Part shown: one piece after another, positions 36,591 through 45,205 of the stretch | Layout of the letters: every line of letters starts with the position of its first letter | Numbering within the stretch: position 1 is the first letter of the stretch | Origin: Corynebacterium argentoratense DSM 44202 | GTDB lineage: Bacteria > Actinomycetota > Actinomycetes > Mycobacteriales > Mycobacteriaceae | Reading direction: 5' to 3' | Assembly: GCF_000590555.1 (NCBI RefSeq) | Contig: NC_022198.1 | Span: 1,504,583 to 1,568,582, forward strand | DNA length: 64,000 bases | The notes under the pieces: generated by a model | The model's database searches: none | The model's input: the letters and a program-made list of their open reading frames with translations, nothing else | What the model was told of the DNA's origin: nothing | Made by a program: the position numbers and the translations under genes

Positions 36591-38011
36591 CCGCTGGCGT
36601 GGACATTGATGTCGATCGGCTAAGCATCAGCACGGTCGCGGGGCCAGGCCAGGCAGGGTGCGCGGTTGTGTCCGACATCAACCTGCAAGTGGCGGAAGGT
36701 GAGTCGATTGCTGTGACCGGTGCGTCCGGCGCGGGCAAGACCACTCTGGTCAAGGCGCTCATCGGCGAGGTCGGCACGGGGCTGCGCGTCACCGGCGGCA
36801 GCGTTTCCGTCGCAGGACAGCACCCCTTGTTGCTGCGCGGCCCGGGGCTGCGGGCCTTCCGGCGCGCATGCGCCTTCGTGGATCAGGATCCGGGCGCGGC
36901 CTTGCCACCGCGCTGGAGCGTGCGCCGGATCATCCGCCAGCGCGCCAAGGCCGGGCGGATTGCCGGGCGGATCTCGGACGAAGTGATCCTTAACCTCCTC
37001 GACGACTTCGGGCTCGGCGGCATCGAGGACATCCTAGAGCGCACCCCACGCCAGCTCTCCGGCGGGCAGCGGCGCCGACTGGGCATCGCCGCCGGCATCG
37101 CTGGACACCCGAAGCTGTTGCTTATCGACGAGCCCACCGCCGGCGTCGACCGTGCAACAGCACGGCTCATGCTCGACAGCCTGAAGGTCGCGCGAGATCG
37201 ATCGGGAGCGACGTGCGTGGTCATCACCCACGACCCGAGTGTTGCCGCGGAGCTAGCCGACCGCGTGCTCAGCGTCGGGGACACCCCCTCTGTGCTCCCC
37301 ACAGCGACGGACAAAGCCGCCTCGACGCCAGCGGGCGAACCAGCGGGCGCCCAAGACGCCCCTGCTAGACCCGCTCAACGCTCCCACGAGGCCGACACGA
37401 TCCTGCGCGTCGATGGCCTAACGCTGTCCCACGGCGCTCACGATGTTCTCACCGGGTTCGACCTCAGCGTCGACCGCGGTGCGATCGTGGGGATCTCGGG
37501 ACCGTCGGGCCGCGGAAAGACTACCCTGTTGCGCGCCATCGCGGGCCTGCACGCTCCGGTGCGCGGAAAAATTGATGGTCCGCACCCCAGCAGCGTGGGC
37601 TGGATCCCTCAGGAATCGGAGCTTTCCCTCAACCCGGCCGTGCCGGTTGCGACCATCCTGCGACGCGCCGCGGGTCGCCACGCCGACGATTCGGCCATCG
37701 CCGAGGTCCTCGACCTGCTGGATCTGCCGGATTTCCTCCGCTCCCCGCGCACGCGCGGCCGCCTGCACCACAGCAAACGGACCCGCCCCGACGAGCTCTC
37801 CGGCGGGCAACGCCAGCGTGTCAGCGTAGCTCGGGCCTTGCTGTCGCAGCCGACGCTCTTGCTTGCCGACGAGCCCACCTCCGCCCTCGACGGCGCAAAC
37901 GCCCAGCGCGTGATCAACGCGATTCGAGCAGGCAAGTCCGCGCGCGCAACCATCATCGTCAGCCACGATCCGGCAGTGCTGGCGGCCTGCGACCGCGTTG
38001 TTTGCTTGTAG
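36587..38011 (+). CDS. Fused dual-domain peptide-type ABC transporter ATPase (DdpD-like)
   Basis: 474 residues from ATG 36587, chosen because it couples to the upstream stop (ATGA). The first ATPase domain has GASGAGKTT, LSGGQRRRLG and LLLIDEPTAGVD. After a short Ala/Pro-rich linker the second has [19 protein letters not shown] and [13 protein letters not shown]. It completes the four-gene transporter and is the last gene of the island on this side. Confidence 0.9.
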   Translation: MTAGVDIDVDRLSISTVAGPGQAGCAVVSDINLQVAEGESIAVTGASGAGKTTLVKALIGEVGTGLRVTGGSVSVAGQHPLLLRGPGLRAFRRACAFVDQDPGAALPPRWSVRRIIRQRAKAGRIAGRISDEVILNLLDDFGLGGIEDILERTPRQLSGGQRRRLGIAAGIAGHPKLLLIDEPTAGVDRATARLMLDSLKVARDRSGATCVVITHDPSVAAELADRVLSVGDTPSVLPTATDKAASTPAGEPAGAQDAPARPAQRSHEADTILRVDGLTLSHGAHDVLTGFDLSVDRGAIVGISGPSGRGKTTLLRAIAGLHAPVRGKIDGPHPSSVGWIPQESELSLNPAVPVATILRRAAGRHADDSAIAEVLDLLDLPDFLRSPRTRGRLHHSKRTRPDELSGGQRQRVSVARALLSQPTLLLADEPTSALDGANAQRVINAIRAGKSARATIIVSHDPAVLAACDRVVCL

Positions 38012-38334
38012 CGTGCGCCCGCCTACCACCTTTCTTAAGCTCCTTGGCTTGTATGCACGCTTGTCGACGCCTACGGTCGCCGCCCTTGACGGCGGAGATG
38101 CTGGCGAAGGCCCGGGCAGCTGACGGAGTCGGCGGCGTTGTCGGTGACGATCAGGAGGCTCTGGTGGCGTAAGGAATCCTGTTCCGTCAGCGGTCAGTTC
38201 ATCGCTGAGTCAGCCGCTGGCGGATACACCACTCAAAAGGACTTGACCGCTTCGACATGCACAACATTGTGCCAGCGCAAAGCCATGGGTGGTTAAACAG
38301 CGAGAGCTCCAGGGGTACCCGAACTTCTGGCGGC
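38012..38334. other. Gene-poor border of the siderophore island
   Basis: This 323-base stretch between the island ATPase gene and the prolyl aminopeptidase gene holds no convincing gene. Two short open stretches look like eroded coding sequence: ATG 38098 to TAA 38172, and an unopened frame ending KAMGG near 38295. I recognise neither. No insertion sequence ends, tRNA or direct repeat matching the left edge could be seen. Confidence 0.5.
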
Positions 38335-39603
38335 CTAGCGCTCCAGGATCATCTCCCGCAAGCGGCCCACAATGCCCGCACCATCCTGGCCAATGCCATC
38401 ATGCTGGAACTGATTAGTCACCCACGGGCGCAGATCCCGCCACTGATCAGCCGTCGCCATCGACAAAGAAAACGGCACAAAAATATCATCCAGATACACC
38501 GCAGCAGCCGCCACCGGGGCGCGATCCTTCAGCGTCGCGGCGTCATAAAGCGAAGTCCACTGATCAAACGCAGCTAGCTCCTCCGCAGCCTGCTTATGCT
38601 CACGCAAAGCCGGATCCTCATCAAACTGCCACGGGAAAATATGCTCACCCGTCAAGTAGAACTTGCCCGCCGTGCGGGGGTCGGCCTGCTCCTCGAAACC
38701 CTCCACCTGCTCGCGCACCCGATGCGCCGACCACGCAGTCGCACCCGGCACCGTGCCGCCATAAATCGCCTCATGCACCAACGCATACAACGGATGCCCC
38801 GCAAAACTCACCCGGGCGCCCACATCCACCAAAAAATCCTGGCGCAAACGCTTCTCGCCCCCAACCACAACAAACGGGTCCTCCAACAAATAACCCAACG
38901 TATCGAAACCCGTGCCGCGGCCCAACGCAATGCCAATCGTGCGGAAACGACGCGAAGACAAACGCTCACCCGTCGGCAACAACTCCTCAGCATTATCCAG
39001 ATGGTGGCACACCTCGCGGATGGCGACCTCCGCAAAGGGGAACTGGGCATAAAACTGCTCACTACGCGCCGCAACCTGCGCAAACGTACGTCTATAGACC
39101 TCGTCCACACCCGCAGAGATATCCGGCAGACCGCCGGTGAGCATCGCATGCGAAATGCTCTCCGGATGGCGAGAGGAATAGGTGTTAATACAGAAGCCAC
39201 CAAAACTCTGGCCAAACAACGCCCACTGATCCACCCCCAACTCGCGACGCACAGCCTCCGCATCCTCCACAATCTGATCCGCCCGCAACAGCTTGAGATG
39301 CTGCGCATCCAACACCTGCGCATTAGAACGCCCTGTACCCCGCTGATCCAACAACACCACACGGTAATGCTTCAACAACTCCCCCACCCAACCACTCGCC
39401 CCCACCGGCCGCGGCGCAGGAAAACCCGGACCACCCTGCAAATACAACACACACGGGGCGTCCTCGTTACCATCCGCCACAATCTCGCGCGCGAACACAC
39501 TGAGCACCTGCTGCTCACCGGAAGCGAAATGATCCCACGGAACCTCCACCGTGTGATTGATAACAGTATGGCCAAAACGACGGATAGACACAGTAGAGTT
39601 CAT
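38335..39603 (-). CDS. Prolyl aminopeptidase-like alpha/beta hydrolase
   Basis: 422 residues of the proline iminopeptidase family (peptidase S33), which removes N-terminal proline or similar residues from peptides. The oxyanion segment LQGGPGFPAPRP, the nucleophile elbow GQSFGG and the DQRGTGRS motif are all present. A late Asp (DDIFVPFS) and His (FQHDGIG) complete the likely triad. No signal peptide is seen, so it is cytoplasmic. It is divergent from the next gene, sharing a 34-base promoter gap. Two TGACGYCGCG motif copies fall at 38536 and, just beyond, at 40207. Confidence 0.9.
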   Translation of the reverse strand: MNSTVSIRRFGHTVINHTVEVPWDHFASGEQQVLSVFAREIVADGNEDAPCVLYLQGGPGFPAPRPVGASGWVGELLKHYRVVLLDQRGTGRSNAQVLDAQHLKLLRADQIVEDAEAVRRELGVDQWALFGQSFGGFCINTYSSRHPESISHAMLTGGLPDISAGVDEVYRRTFAQVAARSEQFYAQFPFAEVAIREVCHHLDNAEELLPTGERLSSRRFRTIGIALGRGTGFDTLGYLLEDPFVVVGGEKRLRQDFLVDVGARVSFAGHPLYALVHEAIYGGTVPGATAWSAHRVREQVEGFEEQADPRTAGKFYLTGEHIFPWQFDEDPALREHKQAAEELAAFDQWTSLYDAATLKDRAPVAAAAVYLDDIFVPFSLSMATADQWRDLRPWVTNQFQHDGIGQDGAGIVGRLREMILER

Positions 39604-39637
39604 GCAACAATACTATCCACCCACGCCAGGAGACACC

Positions 39638-41074
39638 ATGACCACCACGACAGTCCCCGAACGCACCGGCACACACCGAGCCCAACGGGCCCAACGCCCA
39701 GGACGCATCACCGGCCTAGACCTCGCCCGAGCACTAGCCATCCTCGGCATGATGTTCGCCCACATCCTCTACTACAGCACCATCGACCCCCTGAAATTCC
39801 TCACCAACGGCTACCCCAGCACACTGTTCGCCGTACTCAGCGGCATCTCCCTATCCCTCATGCTCGCCCACGGCAACGAACACGGCGGCCCCACACTGTC
39901 ACGCGCACGCCACAGCGTACTCATACGCGCCGCCATCATCTTCGGCATCGGCATCGTACTCGACTACGTCCAGCACCAGATAGCCGTCGTGCTCATGGCA
40001 ATCGCCACCAACCTCATCCTGCTCACCCCCATCACTCGACTACGCACCCGATGGGTAGCCGCCACAACAGCCCTCACGCTGTTCATCGCCCCCTTCATCA
40101 GCATCGGCGGCCAATACCCCATCGGCGCCTGGCTCACCTACGGACTCATCGGCATACTCACCTACCGCACCATCACCACCGCACGACTACGCACAACCGC
40201 AACCGTCGCGGCGTCAACAATCATCATCGCTGCACTCACCGGCTGGATACGCATCCAGCAACACTACGACTGGATACGCACCGCCGCCAGCCTCGGCTGG
40301 GAACGACCCGGCTACTTCACCCTCGACGGCGCATACCTAACCACCTGGGCACACACAGGCGGCATCGGAGACATCATCGCCACCGGCAGCGCCTCCGCCG
40401 CCCTCATACTCCTCTGCGTGCTCATCTGCCGCCTGCGCTGGGCTAGCATCCTCACCTACCCACTACGAGCCCTCGGGATGATGGCACTAACCACCTACAC
40501 CATCCACGTGATCCTCACCGGAGCAATTGCACCCGCCATCGGCTACATCGACATGCACCACTCACAATTCGGCTACGACACCTACTTCCCCAACGACATG
40601 GGACCCATCTACGGCATCGAAGAAGCCGGCGCCATGGGCATCGCAGCCGAACTAGGAATCGAACCCCAAGACCTCGCAGACCCCAACGTCGACATCTCTG
40701 GCTACTACCTCGGCGACTGGCAACCCTGGCGCGACCGCATCGCCAACACCACCACCTGGAGCGAAGCCGAAGACATCTGGAACGAAGCCCACCTAGCCCC
40801 CTTCAAAGAAGACGGCACGTTCAACAGCTCCCCTGCTGACCCCGGCCCACAGCCCTACGGCGAGGACTACTACGACCCCTCGGCGGACCGTGCTGAAGAA
40901 CAACGAGGCTGGAGTCCCCGCGAACTACTAGGGTTCGCACCCCAAAGCGCGCTGATCATCCTCCTTGCCAGCACCTGGATGTTCTTCTTCCGCCGCGGCC
41001 CCCTGGAATGGCTCATCCACCTGGCATGCTCCCGCGGCAGCCGCACAGACCTTCCGCCACTCACGCGGGATTAG
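39638..41074 (+). CDS. DUF418/DUF1624-like polytopic membrane protein
   Basis: About 478 residues from ATG 39638, which has GGAG seven bases upstream. Earlier in-frame Met codons at 39557 and 39602 overlap the divergent gene. The N-terminal motif RITGLDLARALAILGMMFAH is typical of acyltransferase-3-like and DUF418/DUF1624 membrane proteins. Around ten helices follow. A soluble acidic insert (about residues 330-430) precedes the last helix. An acyl-transfer role on a cell-envelope sugar is possible but unproven. Confidence 0.8.
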   Translation: MTTTTVPERTGTHRAQRAQRPGRITGLDLARALAILGMMFAHILYYSTIDPLKFLTNGYPSTLFAVLSGISLSLMLAHGNEHGGPTLSRARHSVLIRAAIIFGIGIVLDYVQHQIAVVLMAIATNLILLTPITRLRTRWVAATTALTLFIAPFISIGGQYPIGAWLTYGLIGILTYRTITTARLRTTATVAASTIIIAALTGWIRIQQHYDWIRTAASLGWERPGYFTLDGAYLTTWAHTGGIGDIIATGSASAALILLCVLICRLRWASILTYPLRALGMMALTTYTIHVILTGAIAPAIGYIDMHHSQFGYDTYFPNDMGPIYGIEEAGAMGIAAELGIEPQDLADPNVDISGYYLGDWQPWRDRIANTTTWSEAEDIWNEAHLAPFKEDGTFNSSPADPGPQPYGEDYYDPSADRAEEQRGWSPRELLGFAPQSALIILLASTWMFFFRRGPLEWLIHLACSRGSRTDLPPLTRD

Positions 41075-41275
41075 GTGTGCACGCCCCCTTTCGCAGAAAA
41101 TCAAAAACAGCGGCAGGAACTTACCCATAAAACCGCCGCCCTGCTTATCCTTCGAGGCCGCGCGCCTGTGCTTACTGCCCCCAGCTGAACCTGCGGCACT
41201 CACGCTGTCACTTGATGACGCCGCGTCATAGGCCGCCCCCAGATCCGGGGTGTTCATGGAATCAACCACGTTCAC
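40928..41275 (-). CDS. Possible small basic protein, uncertain
   Basis: A GTG at 41275 has a good ribosome site (AGGAAAGAG) and starts a frame rich in Ser, Ala and Lys followed by a short hydrophobic stretch (FMGKFLPLFLIF). The frame then runs 147 bases into the 3' end of the membrane-protein gene on the other strand, where its content looks random. The real product may be a shortened remnant. The rest of the 41075-41425 gap holds nothing else recognisable apart from a TGACGCCGCG motif at 41216. Confidence 0.3.
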   Translation of the reverse strand: MNVVDSMNTPDLGAAYDAASSSDSVSAAGSAGGSKHRRAASKDKQGGGFMGKFLPLFLIFCERGRAHLIPREWRKVCAAAAGACQVDEPFQGAAAEEEHPGAGKEDDQRALGCEP

Positions 41276-41437
41276 TATTCTCTTTCCTACCTGCAGGCAA
41301 CACGCCGGAGCCCCACCAGGCACCAACGCCTGCGGGGACTGAAAAACAAGGTTCAACACGTTCAGGGTGCAGTCACACACTCGCCCGCGTACCCTATTGT
41401 TTGAGTATCCACCCTGTCATCTTTTGTGAGGTTTCCT

Positions 41438-42007
41438 TTGAATATCCGACGCCACCAAGCACACCACAGCCGCAGCATCCGCCGCGCAACCATCACCGCA
41501 ATCGCAGGGGTTGCCGCTCTCTCCGCCCTAGCAGCATGCAGCCCCACCGAAGAAGAACCCAGCGTGCAGGAAACCAAAATCACCAACACCACCCCTGCAC
41601 CGAAATCAACCGCCGCAGCATCCCCCAAGCCCGGCGAATCCAAAGTAACCATCGACGCCAACCCCACCGAAGACCTCAAAGCAGGCGACGACATCACCAT
41701 CGAACTCTCCGGCCTCGACCCCGCACACGGCTACTACGCAGCCATCTGCTCCCCCGTGAAGGTGCCCGGCAACCCAGTGCCGATCTGCAGCGGCGGCCAA
41801 GGTGACGCCACCGCACAAGCCTGGATCAAAACCGACGGCGGCACCGCGCCGATCAACGAAGACGGCACCGCAACCACCACCATCGTCGCCACCCCCACCG
41901 GCACCGACATCAACTGCCTCGAACAAGACTGCGTGTTGAAAATCTTCGGCGACCACTCCGAAGGCTTCGTCGACGTCGTCGACCTACCCGTCACCTTCGC
42001 CAAATAG
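41438..42007 (+). CDS. Lipoprotein with neocarzinostatin-like domain
   Basis: About 189 residues from TTG 41438 (GAGG close upstream); GTG 41426 is an alternative. A basic N terminus leads to a signal helix and the lipobox LSALAAC, so it is a membrane-anchored surface lipoprotein. A Thr/Pro/Ala linker precedes a beta-rich domain with two cysteine pairs (AICSPVKV ... PICSGG and NCLEQDC). The order of strands and cysteines resembles the neocarzinostatin family. Ligand unknown. Confidence 0.65.
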   Translation: MNIRRHQAHHSRSIRRATITAIAGVAALSALAACSPTEEEPSVQETKITNTTPAPKSTAAASPKPGESKVTIDANPTEDLKAGDDITIELSGLDPAHGYYAAICSPVKVPGNPVPICSGGQGDATAQAWIKTDGGTAPINEDGTATTTIVATPTGTDINCLEQDCVLKIFGDHSEGFVDVVDLPVTFAK

Positions 42008-42070
42008 TTCTGACACGGGGCTCACATAGATCCCCCCAATAAGTCACCCATCGGCCTCTAGCGCATGAAA

Positions 42071-42115
42071 GAGGAGGCTCCGAAAAGATAGGACGGAGCC
42101 CCCTCGCGCTTTTTT
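42071..42115 (+). terminator. Rho-independent terminator after the lipoprotein gene
   Basis: GAGGAGGCTCCG (42071-42082) pairs with CGGAGCCCCCTC (42094-42105) with one mismatch, and six T residues follow at 42110-42115. It sits between the convergent lipoprotein and lepA genes. The T run favours termination of the plus-strand gene. Confidence 0.8.
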
Positions 42116-42123
42116 AGCCTAGA

Positions 42124-43974
42124 CTACTTGCCTTCGTCCGTCGACAAGGCCGCAACAAACGCCTCCTGCGGCACCGACACCGAGCCAATAGACTTCATGC
42201 GCTTCTTGCCTTCCTTCTGCTTCTCCAGCAGCTTGCGCTTACGCGACACGTCACCGCCATAACACTTGGCCAACACGTCTTTACGCAGCGCACGGATGTT
42301 CTCACGCGCAATAATCTTCGAACCGATCGCCGCCTGCACCGGGACCTCAAACTGCTGGCGAGGGATCAGCTCCTTCAACTTCACAGTCATCTTGTTGCCG
42401 TACCACTGGGCATTATCACGGTGCACGATCGCAGAAAACGCATCAACCGCATCACCCTGCAACAGGATGTCCACCTTCACCAGATCAGCCTGCTGTTCGC
42501 CGGCCTCCTCATAGTTCAGCGAAGCGTAACCACGGGTGCGGGACTTCAGCATGTCAAAGAAGTCAAAAATGATCTCGCCTAAAGGCATCGTGTAACGCAA
42601 CTCCACACGATCCTCCGACAGGTAGTCCATGCCACCCATCACGCCGCGCTTGGACTGGCACAACTCCATGGTGGTGCCCACAAACTCCGCCGGCACAATA
42701 ATCGTGGTCTTCACGATCGGCTCCCACACCTCGCGCAACTTACCCGCCGGCCAGTCACTCGGATTGTGCACCATCATCTCGGAGCCATCCTCAGCCACCA
42801 CGCGGTAAGACACACTCGGGGCCGTCGAAATCAAATCCAAATCAAACTCACGCTGCAAACGGTCACGCGTGATCTCCATGTGCAACAAGCCCAAGAAACC
42901 ACAGCGGAAACCGAAGCCCAACGCCACAGAAGTCTCCGGCTCAAACGTCAACGCGGCGTCATTAAGCTGAAGCTTCTCCAACGCATCACGCAGATCCGGA
43001 TAATCAGCCTGGGAAATCGGGAACAGTCCCGAATACACCATCGGCTTCGGCTCTTCATAGCCCTTCAGCGGCGACCCCGCCCCCTTAGAAGCCCACGTAA
43101 CCGTATCGCCCACCTTCGACTGGCGCACATCCTTCACACCAGTAATCAGGTAGCCGACCTCGCCCGGGCCCAAGCCCTTGCACTTCTTCGGAGTCGGAGA
43201 CACAATGCCGATCTCCAACAACTCGTGGGTCGCACCGGTAGACATCATCTTGATCTTCTGCCGCGGCTCCAGGCGGCCATCAACCATACGGATATACGTC
43301 ACGACGCCGCGATATGTGTCGTAGACAGAGTCGAAAATCATCGCACGCGCCGGGGCCTCATCGCCGAACTCACTAGTCGGGGCAGGAACAAGCTCACACA
43401 CCCGATCCAGCAACTCAGGCACACCCTCGCCCGTCTTGCCAGACACACGCAAGACCTCTTCCGGCTCGCAACCAATAATGTGCGAAATCTCCTCGGCATA
43501 CTTATCCGGATCAGCCGCAGGCAAGTCGATCTTATTCAGCACCGGGATGATCTCCAGATCATTCTCCATCGCCAAATACAGATTCGCCAACGTTTGCGCC
43601 TCAATGCCCTGCGCGGCGTCAACAAGCAAAATCGCGCCCTCACACGCCTCCAACGCACGCGAAACCTCATAAGTAAAGTCCACGTGACCAGGCGTATCAA
43701 TCAAGTGCATCACAATCTGCTCGCCCGCATGCTTGCCACTACGCGGCACCCACGGCAAACGAACATTCTGCGCCTTAATCGTGATGCCACGCTCGCGCTC
43801 AATATCCATATTGTCCAAGTACTGGTCGCGCATGTCACGTGCCTCAACCACACCAGTCAGACCCAAAATTCGGTCCGCCAACGTGGACTTACCGTGGTCA
43901 ATGTGGGCAATGATGCAGAAGTTCCGAATCTGCTTCGGATCGGTAAATGTCTCTTCCGCGAAATTGGCAACCAT
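42124..43974 (-). CDS. lepA: Elongation factor 4 (LepA)
   Basis: This 616-residue translational GTPase is thought to rescue or back-translocate stalled ribosomes. The G1 motif AHIDHGKST, the G3 DTPGH and the G4 NKIDLP are intact. The C terminus contains the LepA-specific [12 protein letters not shown] region and the basic end [20 protein letters not shown]. Length and start at ATG 43974 are normal. Two TGACGYCGCG motif copies lie within it, one encoding LVDAA next to the G domain. Confidence 0.97.
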   Translation of the reverse strand: MVANFAEETFTDPKQIRNFCIIAHIDHGKSTLADRILGLTGVVEARDMRDQYLDNMDIERERGITIKAQNVRLPWVPRSGKHAGEQIVMHLIDTPGHVDFTYEVSRALEACEGAILLVDAAQGIEAQTLANLYLAMENDLEIIPVLNKIDLPAADPDKYAEEISHIIGCEPEEVLRVSGKTGEGVPELLDRVCELVPAPTSEFGDEAPARAMIFDSVYDTYRGVVTYIRMVDGRLEPRQKIKMMSTGATHELLEIGIVSPTPKKCKGLGPGEVGYLITGVKDVRQSKVGDTVTWASKGAGSPLKGYEEPKPMVYSGLFPISQADYPDLRDALEKLQLNDAALTFEPETSVALGFGFRCGFLGLLHMEITRDRLQREFDLDLISTAPSVSYRVVAEDGSEMMVHNPSDWPAGKLREVWEPIVKTTIIVPAEFVGTTMELCQSKRGVMGGMDYLSEDRVELRYTMPLGEIIFDFFDMLKSRTRGYASLNYEEAGEQQADLVKVDILLQGDAVDAFSAIVHRDNAQWYGNKMTVKLKELIPRQQFEVPVQAAIGSKIIARENIRALRKDVLAKCYGGDVSRKRKLLEKQKEGKKRMKSIGSVSVPQEAFVAALSTDEGK

Positions 43975-44049
43975 CGCCCACTCATCCTTTCAACAAGGTA
44001 TTTCAAACTGAGATCAAACCCTACCCGAAACATCCGCTATCCTGAACAC

Positions 44050-44628
44050 ATGAACGCGCTCAGCCGGCTCCTCGGGCGTATCACCGGTCGAATCCAAGGG
44101 ATCACGGGCGACGACCTCGACGAAGGCCTCCGCCGCATCGGAAGCCAACTAGGTATTGACGTCGCCGACGGTCACTGCACCATGCGAAAACAACGCACCA
44201 CAGCCGACGCTGCCGCTGACTCCACCCGCCCTGTCAACATCATGCGCCACCCCACCGCCCAACTTAAGCGCAGCATCTACTACGCCCCCGACATGGACGG
44301 CCGCGCAGACCCCGGCGAAATCGTCTGGGCCAACATGATGGACAAGCGCACCAAAAAACCCTACGAACGCGCGCTAGTAGTCATTGGTCGCAGCCGCGAA
44401 CAACTACTCGGACTCATGATCTCCCCCAACGATGCCCACGCTGAGGAAGACAACTGGCTCGACATCGGAGCCGGCGCCTGGGATCGCGGCGGCCGACGCT
44501 GCTGGGTCCGTCTAGACAGCGTCGTCGCCGTGCCCGAACTGTGGACCAAACGCCAAGGCGCGATTATCCCCCGCCGCCGCTTCGACCGCATCGCCAACCG
44601 CCTCCGTAACGAATACGGCTGGTACTGA
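44050..44628 (+). CDS. PemK/MazF-family toxin-like protein
   Basis: 192 residues from ATG 44050. The central and C-terminal part has the PemK-type fold signature: YAPDMDGRADPGEIVWANMM, RALVVIGRS and the C-terminal WVRLDSVVAVP. MazF/PemK enzymes cut mRNA, but actinobacterial relatives with a long N-terminal extension such as this one often stand alone. No antitoxin gene is visible between lepA and rpsT, so a toxin role is uncertain. Confidence 0.75.
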   Translation: MNALSRLLGRITGRIQGITGDDLDEGLRRIGSQLGIDVADGHCTMRKQRTTADAAADSTRPVNIMRHPTAQLKRSIYYAPDMDGRADPGEIVWANMMDKRTKKPYERALVVIGRSREQLLGLMISPNDAHAEEDNWLDIGAGAWDRGGRRCWVRLDSVVAVPELWTKRQGAIIPRRRFDRIANRLRNEYGWY

Positions 44629-44650
44629 CGTCAGCTTTTCGCTCCAGCGA

Positions 44651-44679
44651 TTCGACTTCCACACAGCCGCAGTGATAAG
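44651..44679 (+). promoter_or_regulatory. Likely promoter of rpsT
   Basis: A -35-like TTCGAC (44651-44656) and a -10-like GATAAG (44674-44679) are 17 bp apart, about 100 bases before the rpsT ATG. This would give a leader of roughly 95 bases, common for ribosomal protein genes. Confidence 0.45.
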
Positions 44680-44780
44680 GTTGACCGCTGTTGTCGGTCT
44701 AACCTGCAGGACCTTGGGCAGGTCGTACAACCGGCACCGCTGAAATTTTTAATCTTTAGAAAGATCAAGAGGTATTTGCC

Positions 44781-45044
44781 ATGGCAAACATCAAGTCTCA
44801 GATGAAGCGCATCAAGACCAACGAAAAGGCACGCATGCGCAACAAGGCAGTTCGCTCCGAGCTGCACACCGCTACCCGCAAGCTCCGCGCTCTGGTAGAG
44901 GCCGGCGACAAGGCTGCTGCAACCGAGCAGCTCCGCGTCGTTTCCCGCAAGCTGGACAAGGCTGTGTCCAAGGGCGTTCTGCACCGCAACAACGCAGCTA
45001 ATAAGAAGTCCCGCCTGGCAAAGGCCGTGAACAAGCTCGGCTAA
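44781..45044 (+). CDS. rpsT: 30S ribosomal protein S20
   Basis: 87 residues, highly basic. It starts [20 protein letters not shown] and ends LAKAVNKLG, as in other S20 proteins, and binds 16S rRNA early in 30S assembly. AAGAGG precedes the ATG. A strong terminator follows after 14 bases, so the gene is monocistronic. Confidence 0.97.
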   Translation: MANIKSQMKRIKTNEKARMRNKAVRSELHTATRKLRALVEAGDKAAATEQLRVVSRKLDKAVSKGVLHRNNAANKKSRLAKAVNKLG

Positions 45045-45058
45045 TTCAAGCCACTTGT

Positions 45059-45091
45059 AGAGCCGCTCCACTTTCGTGGGGCGGCTCTTTT
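45059..45091 (+). terminator. Rho-independent terminator of rpsT
   Basis: AGAGCCGCTCCAC (45059-45071) pairs with GTGGGGCGGCTCT (45076-45088), allowing one G-U pair, and a T-rich run follows. Confidence 0.85.
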
Positions 45092-45104
45092 CTTTTGCCC
45101 CGCC

Positions 45105-45196
45105 GCGTGCCAAAACTTGCGCATTTGGCACGCTTAGCGGAAGCCGACCTGGGAAAATAGAAACGGGAAGGGGCCAAATGCACAAATTTTGGCACC
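45105..45196. repeat. Two inverted copies of a 24-bp palindromic element
   Basis: Copy 1 (45105-45133) is a hairpin with perfect arms GCGTGCCAAA and TTTGGCACGC. Copy 2 (45172-45196), read on the minus strand, is GTGCCAAAATTTGTGCATTTGGCC, about 20 of 24 bases identical to copy 1 GTGCCAAAACTTGCGCATTTGGCA. Two related palindromes in opposite orientation suggest a small mobile or protein-binding intergenic repeat rather than a simple terminator. Confidence 0.6.
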
Positions 45197-45205
45197 TGCC
45201 TCTGT

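Noticed and set aside
38596..40446. A 616-codon plus-strand frame opposite the prolyl aminopeptidase gene
   Set aside because: It is rich in His, Arg, Thr and Pro and is a shadow of the real genes on this G+C-rich sequence.
42766..44049. Plus-strand frame running from inside lepA into the PemK-like gene
   Set aside because: The part opposite lepA is a shadow; only the section from ATG 44050 shows protein family features.
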